A stretch of DNA of 50,891 nt, taken from positions 1 through 50,891 of the forward strand of contig VFJJ01000187.1 of the NCBI GenBank assembly GCA_009886115.1, read 5' to 3'. Below, piece after piece: positions 47,347-50,891 of this stretch. The notes under the pieces were generated by a model. It worked only from the letters and a program-made list of their open reading frames with translations. It did no database searches and had not been told where the DNA came from. The stretch is from Actinomycetota bacterium (GTDB taxonomy: Bacteria; Actinomycetota; Acidimicrobiia; IMCC26256; VFJJ01). Within the stretch, counting starts at the first letter, position 1, and every line of letters begins with the position of its first letter. The translations under genes and the position numbers were made by a program.

Positions 47347-47450
47347 GATGTTTCATGTTGTACCATGCGATCGGGAGCACCGCAACCGCGATGCTCCCGA
47401 TCGACCCCGGGACGGCCACGCGTGGGTCCTCCCCACGAAAGGAAGCTCTC
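47347..47450. promoter_or_regulatory. divergent promoter region of LysM and WXG100 genes
   Basis: Positions 47318-47365 are AT-rich. CATG occurs exactly every 10 bp at 47344, 47354 and 47364, and ATGTTTCA (47348-47355) also occurs in the whiB1 upstream region (36256-36263). AAAGGA lies 7 nt before the WXG100 ATG at 47451. Specific -35/-10 boxes are not clear. Confidence 0.4.
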
Positions 47451-47720
47451 ATGTCCATGATCGGAGCCAACCTCGAGCAGATGCTCACCCTGGCGGTCAC
47501 GTTCGAACGTGACGCCGCCGCCGTGGGGGAGCTGCGGGCCCGCATCACAAACACCCTGGCCAGCACGTCGTGGACAGGGCGGGTTTCCGACACCTTCCGC
47601 GACCAGTGGAACAGTCAGTTCTCGTCCACGCTCGGGCAGCTGCAGGATGCGTTGGTCAACAACGCCAGGGTCGTCCGGGCCACGAGCGACGGGATCAACG
47701 CCGTCGCCAACGGCGGCTGA
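47451..47720 (+). CDS. WXG100-family (ESAT-6-like) protein
   Basis: An 89-residue helical-hairpin protein with the WxG turn in LASTSWTGRVSDTFRDQW at about residue 41-43, the length and position expected of WXG100 type VII substrates. The N-terminus MSMIGANLEQMLTLAVTFER predicts helix 1 and the C-terminal half helix 2, without signal peptide. No YxxxD/E secretion tail is obvious. AAAGGA 7 nt upstream supports the ATG at 47451; the frame is open from 47355 but upstream is promoter. It is followed 9 bp later by a second WXG protein. Confidence 0.85.
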   Translation: MSMIGANLEQMLTLAVTFERDAAAVGELRARITNTLASTSWTGRVSDTFRDQWNSQFSSTLGQLQDALVNNARVVRATSDGINAVANGG

Positions 47721-47729
47721 GTCCGAGCC

Positions 47730-47987
47730 GTGCCCAGCTCCACCGACCTCCGGGTGGCGGCCGCCCGCCTGCACCGGCAGGCCGGCACGCTCGGGTCGCT
47801 GCTCACGAGCGTCGAGCTCGGACCTGACGCCTGGTCGGGTCGAGCCGCCGACCGCTTCCGCGCCGAGCTGGAGCGCCGGCGTTCGGACGTTGCGACGGCC
47901 GTCGCTCAGCTCAACCGCATCGCCGACACGCTGATCGTCGAAGCCGCCGTCGCCGACGCCGCAGCCCGCGCCGCCGTCCCAGGCTGA
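47730..47987 (+). CDS. second WXG100-like protein
   Basis: An 85-residue protein starting GTG 47730, with WSG at residues about 35-37 (GPDAWSGRAADRFRAELERR) between two predicted helices. It is the probable dimer partner of the preceding WXG100 protein, as in EsxA/EsxB-like pairs. The spacing of 9 bp indicates one transcript. No other domain is visible. Confidence 0.8.
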   Translation: MPSSTDLRVAAARLHRQAGTLGSLLTSVELGPDAWSGRAADRFRAELERRRSDVATAVAQLNRIADTLIVEAAVADAAARAAVPG

Positions 47988-48085
47988 TCCTTGGCGTGGC
48001 GCACGTCGGCGACCGTCGCCGGCGTGCGCCGCTCCCCACCTCGTTCCCAGGACTCGAACCGGGGAACCCACTCCCGAGGACCACG

Positions 48086-50891
48086 ATGACCGACCTGCTG
48101 CGTCTCACGGTCACGAGTGCCGATGCGAGCGCCGACTGGACCATCGGCGTAGCCGATCCGGCGAACCTGAGCCTGGCCCAGCTCCTCGGCACGATCGCGG
48201 CCACCGAAGCCAAGAGCCCCGACGGGAACGCCGGGCCGGGGCCGGGATCGGGGCCGGGATCGGGGTCGGCGTCGGGGTCGGGGTCTCCCGCCACCGTCGT
48301 GGTCGACGGCTCGCCGATGTCGGTCGACACGTCGATCGATCGGGCCGGGCTCCTCCCCGGATCGGTCGTCTCGCTCGAACGCCTCGATTCGATCGACCTG
48401 GTCGGCGAGCTGCTCGTGCTGAACGGCCCCGATTCCGGGCGTCGACACGGCATCGCCCGCCGAGCCGGAACCGTCGCCGTGGGTCGCGGCCCGGGCGTCG
48501 ACGCCGACCTGCTCTCACCCACCGTGTCGCGCCGGCATCTCACGCTCACACCGGTTCACGACGGCGTCGAGATCACCGACCTCGGCTCCTGCAACGGCAC
48601 CACACACGGACGGTCGCCCGTCGGCTCGCTCACGTTGGCGCTGCGCAGCGGACCGACCGAGATCCGTGCCGGAGCAGTGAGGATGGAGCTCCGCCAGCCG
48701 AACCCCGCCGCGCCGGCGGCGGGGGTCGTGCGTTTCGCCCGTCCACCACGGATCAACGAGCCTCGACCCGCCACGACGGTTCCGGCTCCCGCCGAGCCAC
48801 GGCCGGCCCCCCAGCCCGCTCGCTTCAGCTGGGCCACGGCGACGGTCCCGCTGGTGCTGGGGATGGCGATGGCGCTCCTGCTCGATCCCCGATTCGCGCT
48901 CTTCGCGCTCGCCAGCCCCGTCATAGCCGGAGGCACCTGGTGGGAAGACCGGCGACGGTGTCGACGGGAGCTCGGGCGGATCGCCGTCGAGCATTCGCAT
49001 GCCGAGCGCCGCCTGGTCGAGCAGCTCGCGGAACGTGCCGACGAGCTGCGCTCCTGGCTCGACCGTCGCGCGCCACCACCGGGCGCCTGGATCGATCGTG
49101 TTCGTCGAGGGTCGTCGCGGCTCTGGGAGCGTCGCCCAGGACACCACGACCATCTCCTGGTGCGGCTCGGGGAGGCGGCCATCCCGTGGACCCCCGCCAT
49201 CGAGACCACGGCCAGCGCCAGGATCGAGCGACCCGATGGCTCCGAGGTGATCACCGACGCGCCGCTGGCCGTCGCGTTCGGGCCCGGACGATGGATCGGC
49301 CTGGCCGGACCCGAAGACGACGTTCGGGCGTGCGCTCGAGCGATCCTGGTGCAGGTCGTGTGCGGACACGGTCCGGCCGACATCTCGGTCGATCTCCGGG
49401 CCACGGACCCGGCGACTCTCGACCGCCACTGGGATTGGTGCAAGTGGTTGCCCCATCTCGTCGATACCGATGGCGGTTGCGGAGCGATCGAGCCCGACCC
49501 GGCACAACCGCGTGCGACGGAAGCGTCGCCGGTGGACGTCGGCGTGCTCGGCTCGTCGGACGTCGGTGTGGTCGGGGGGACGACGTTCGCGATCGTCGAC
49601 GCGGCCGTGGCCGGGTGCGATCTGCCGGACCGCTGGCGCGACCGCGCGACTGGCATCGTGATCGTGGCTCACCGGCGTGATCTCCCGGCCTGGTGCACGA
49701 CGGTCGTCGACATCACCGGAGCCGGTGTCGCCCGGGCCACCGACGTGCGGTCGGGACTGACGATCGACCCGGTCCTCGTCGACGGCACCGCGCTCGATGT
49801 CGCCACCGAGACAGCCCGAGCCCTCGCTCGCCACGTCGATCCCGAGGTCCGCCGACCCGGCGGGGAGCTCCCCGGCGACGTGGCGCTCACGACGATCCTC
49901 GGTCACCACGCCTGCGACGACAGCGGGCGTCACGACGACGGCGCGTGCGACGACGGCGCGTGCGACGACGGCGTGCAGTCGATCATCGAGCGGTGGACGG
50001 CCAACCCGAGCGGGAGGCCTGCGGCGATCATCGGGGTCACGCCCGACGGCCCGTTCGTGCTCGACCTGGCTGCGGACGGTCCCCACGCTCTGGTCGCGGG
50101 CACGACCGGCGCTGGCAAGAGCGAGCTGCTCCGAACCTTGGTGGTGTCGCTGGCGCTGCACGCCGACCCCGAGCACCTCGCGTTCGTGCTCGTCGACTTC
50201 AAGGGGGGCAGCGCCTTCGATGCCTGTGCGGCGCTGCCCCACACCGTGGGCGTCGTCACCGACCTCGACGAGCGCCTGGCCGCCCGAGCGCTGCGTTGCC
50301 TCGAAGCCGAGCTGCGCCGGCGCGAGCAGATCCTCCGCGAGGCCGGAGCGAGCGACATCGCGCGCTACCACCGGTCCCAGGTCGCGGCAGGTCCCGATGC
50401 TCGCTCGCCCTTGCCCCGACTGGTCGTGGTGATCGACGAGTTCGCGACGTTGGCCTCGGAGCTCCCCGACTTCGTCGCCTCCTTGGTCGACGTGGCCCAG
50501 CGCGGCCGCAGCCTCGGGGTTCATCTCGTGTTGGCGACCCAACGACCGTCCGGCGTCGTGAGCGCGGCGATCCGGGCCAACACCAACATCCGCATCGCCT
50601 TGCGGGTACAGGACTCGGCCGATTCATCCGACGTGATCGACCGGCCCGACGCGGCACGCCTGCCTCGACGGGCACCGGGTCGGGGACTGGTGCGGCTCGG
50701 GCCCGGTGAGATCGTCCCGTTCCAGACGGCGCTGTCGAGCTGCGTGTCGGGGCTCGGTCAGCGACCGGCGATCACCGTGGCCCCCTTCGGTATCGGTGTT
50801 CGCCTCGACACCGTCTCGTCGTCGCCCGAGGCCCCGGCTCGGCCGTCGGATGCAGGCGCCGCACCCATTGCCGCACCCGGCGCCGCACCCG
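48086..50891 (+). CDS. FHA-containing FtsK/SpoIIIE ATPase of a type VII secretion system (EssC/EccC-like, partial)
   Basis: The frame from ATG 48086 is open to the window end (935 residues so far). Residues 1-100 look like a ubiquitin-like (YukD/EccD-type) domain interrupted by a Gly/Ser linker (SIDRAGLLPGSVVSLERLD). An FHA domain follows (VGRGPG near 132; SPTVSRRHLTL near 148; GSCNGT near 170), then two membrane segments at about 255-285 and an FtsK/SpoIIIE ATPase with Walker A GTTGAGKSELL near 672 and Walker B VVVIDEFATL near 780, QRGRSLGVHLVLATQRP near 810. FHA plus membrane plus ATPases is the EssC layout of Firmicutes rather than the EccC layout of mycobacteria. Further ATPase domains would lie beyond the window. 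Confidence 0.85.
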   Translation, partial: MTDLLRLTVTSADASADWTIGVADPANLSLAQLLGTIAATEAKSPDGNAGPGPGSGPGSGSASGSGSPATVVVDGSPMSVDTSIDRAGLLPGSVVSLERLDSIDLVGELLVLNGPDSGRRHGIARRAGTVAVGRGPGVDADLLSPTVSRRHLTLTPVHDGVEITDLGSCNGTTHGRSPVGSLTLALRSGPTEIRAGAVRMELRQPNPAAPAAGVVRFARPPRINEPRPATTVPAPAEPRPAPQPARFSWATATVPLVLGMAMALLLDPRFALFALASPVIAGGTWWEDRRRCRRELGRIAVEHSHAERRLVEQLAERADELRSWLDRRAPPPGAWIDRVRRGSSRLWERRPGHHDHLLVRLGEAAIPWTPAIETTASARIERPDGSEVITDAPLAVAFGPGRWIGLAGPEDDVRACARAILVQVVCGHGPADISVDLRATDPATLDRHWDWCKWLPHLVDTDGGCGAIEPDPAQPRATEASPVDVGVLGSSDVGVVGGTTFAIVDAAVAGCDLPDRWRDRATGIVIVAHRRDLPAWCTTVVDITGAGVARATDVRSGLTIDPVLVDGTALDVATETARALARHVDPEVRRPGGELPGDVALTTILGHHACDDSGRHDDGACDDGACDDGVQSIIERWTANPSGRPAAIIGVTPDGPFVLDLAADGPHALVAGTTGAGKSELLRTLVVSLALHADPEHLAFVLVDFKGGSAFDACAALPHTVGVVTDLDERLAARALRCLEAELRRREQILREAGASDIARYHRSQVAAGPDARSPLPRLVVVIDEFATLASELPDFVASLVDVAQRGRSLGVHLVLATQRPSGVVSAAIRANTNIRIALRVQDSADSSDVIDRPDAARLPRRAPGRGLVRLGPGEIVPFQTALSSCVSGLGQRPAITVAPFGIGVRLDTVSSSPEAPARPSDAGAAPIAAPGAAP
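49934..49973. repeat. 15-bp tandem repeat in the EssC-like gene
   Basis: GACGACGGCGCGTGC occurs twice (49934-49948, 49949-49963) plus a partial copy to 49973, encoding DDGACDDGACDDG just before the ATPase domain, in frame. Confidence 0.85.

Noticed and set aside
48047-48066. Sequence resembling a tRNA T-loop (GGTTCGAGTCC on the minus strand)
   Set aside because: The T-stem has a mismatch and no acceptor, D or anticodon arms fit around it; chance match just before the ATPase gene.
48515-50542. 675-codon minus-strand frame
   Set aside because: Antisense to the FHA-FtsK ATPase, which has Walker motifs in the plus frame.
1-50891. CRISPR array, insertion sequence, integrase or prophage island
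   Set aside because: No spaced direct repeats of CRISPR type, no transposase or integrase motifs, and no tRNA attachment site were found; the tandem repeats present are short and contiguous.

Overview
The window is very GC-rich and densely coded, with no tRNA, rRNA, CRISPR array or insertion sequence that I can see. The gene content is actinobacterial: a WhiB1-type Fe-S regulator convergent with a PdtaS-type histidine kinase (the same arrangement as in mycobacteria), a bacterial proteasome activator (Bpa), a fused Kgd-type 2-oxoglutarate decarboxylase, a DUF3107 protein, a BagA/BagB-like pair of ArsA-family ATPases, and WXG100 proteins beside an FHA-FtsK ATPase. The gene order is not mycobacterial or streptomycete overall. 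A deep-branching lineage such as Acidimicrobiia is my inference.

Layout. 1-2224: end of a helicase-associated-domain gene (runs off the left edge), a small lipoprotein gene that looks frameshifted, and a cupin gene. 2180-5219: acyl-CoA dehydrogenase, enoyl-CoA hydratase and quinone oxidoreductase in an overlapping minus-strand operon. 5359-10571: FAD amine oxidase-like protein, two-domain VOC protein, large beta-helix lipoprotein and agmatinase-family ureohydrolase. 10791-18790: a catabolic block with two ACMSD-like amidohydrolases, a FadR-type GntR regulator, a double-length and a single-length CaiB-family CoA-transferase, and a truncated SDR gene whose promoter and palindromic operator still look intact. 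18820-21318: DJ-1/PfpI protein, GlxA-type AraC regulator and a membrane protein. 21472-28572: a class II aldolase fused to an unrecognised N-terminal domain, Bpa, class II DAHP synthase and Kgd. 28660-31408: cupredoxin-like lipoprotein, DapA-family aldolase, DUF983 protein and family 5-like uracil-DNA glycosylase. 31514-36149: LLM-type oxidoreductase, a PilT-like ATPase that has lost its key nucleotide-binding residues, a diacylglycerol kinase-like protein and a glycerophosphodiesterase. 36408-42117: whiB1 facing an operon DUF3107-BagA-BagB-ThiI-PdtaS. 42246-46364: alpha/beta hydrolase, Mrp, and, divergently, a SufR-like regulator plus a cysteine desulfurase-like protein that lacks the PLP-binding lysine. 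46426-50891: a membrane LysM protein divergent from a type VII secretion-like cluster (two WXG100 proteins and a ubiquitin-like/FHA/FtsK ATPase, cut by the right edge).

Cross-cutting signals. Many plus- and minus-strand genes have no Shine-Dalgarno sequence but carry a TANNNT hexamer 6-8 nt before the start codon, as expected for leaderless mRNAs. Short tandem repeats with unit lengths divisible by three are embedded in several genes. An AATCAGCT-containing motif recurs upstream of three units in the catabolic block. The items I consider most worth following are the lysine-less desulfurase in its SufR-like/Mrp context, the degenerate PilT-like ATPase, and the FHA-bearing type VII ATPase cluster.
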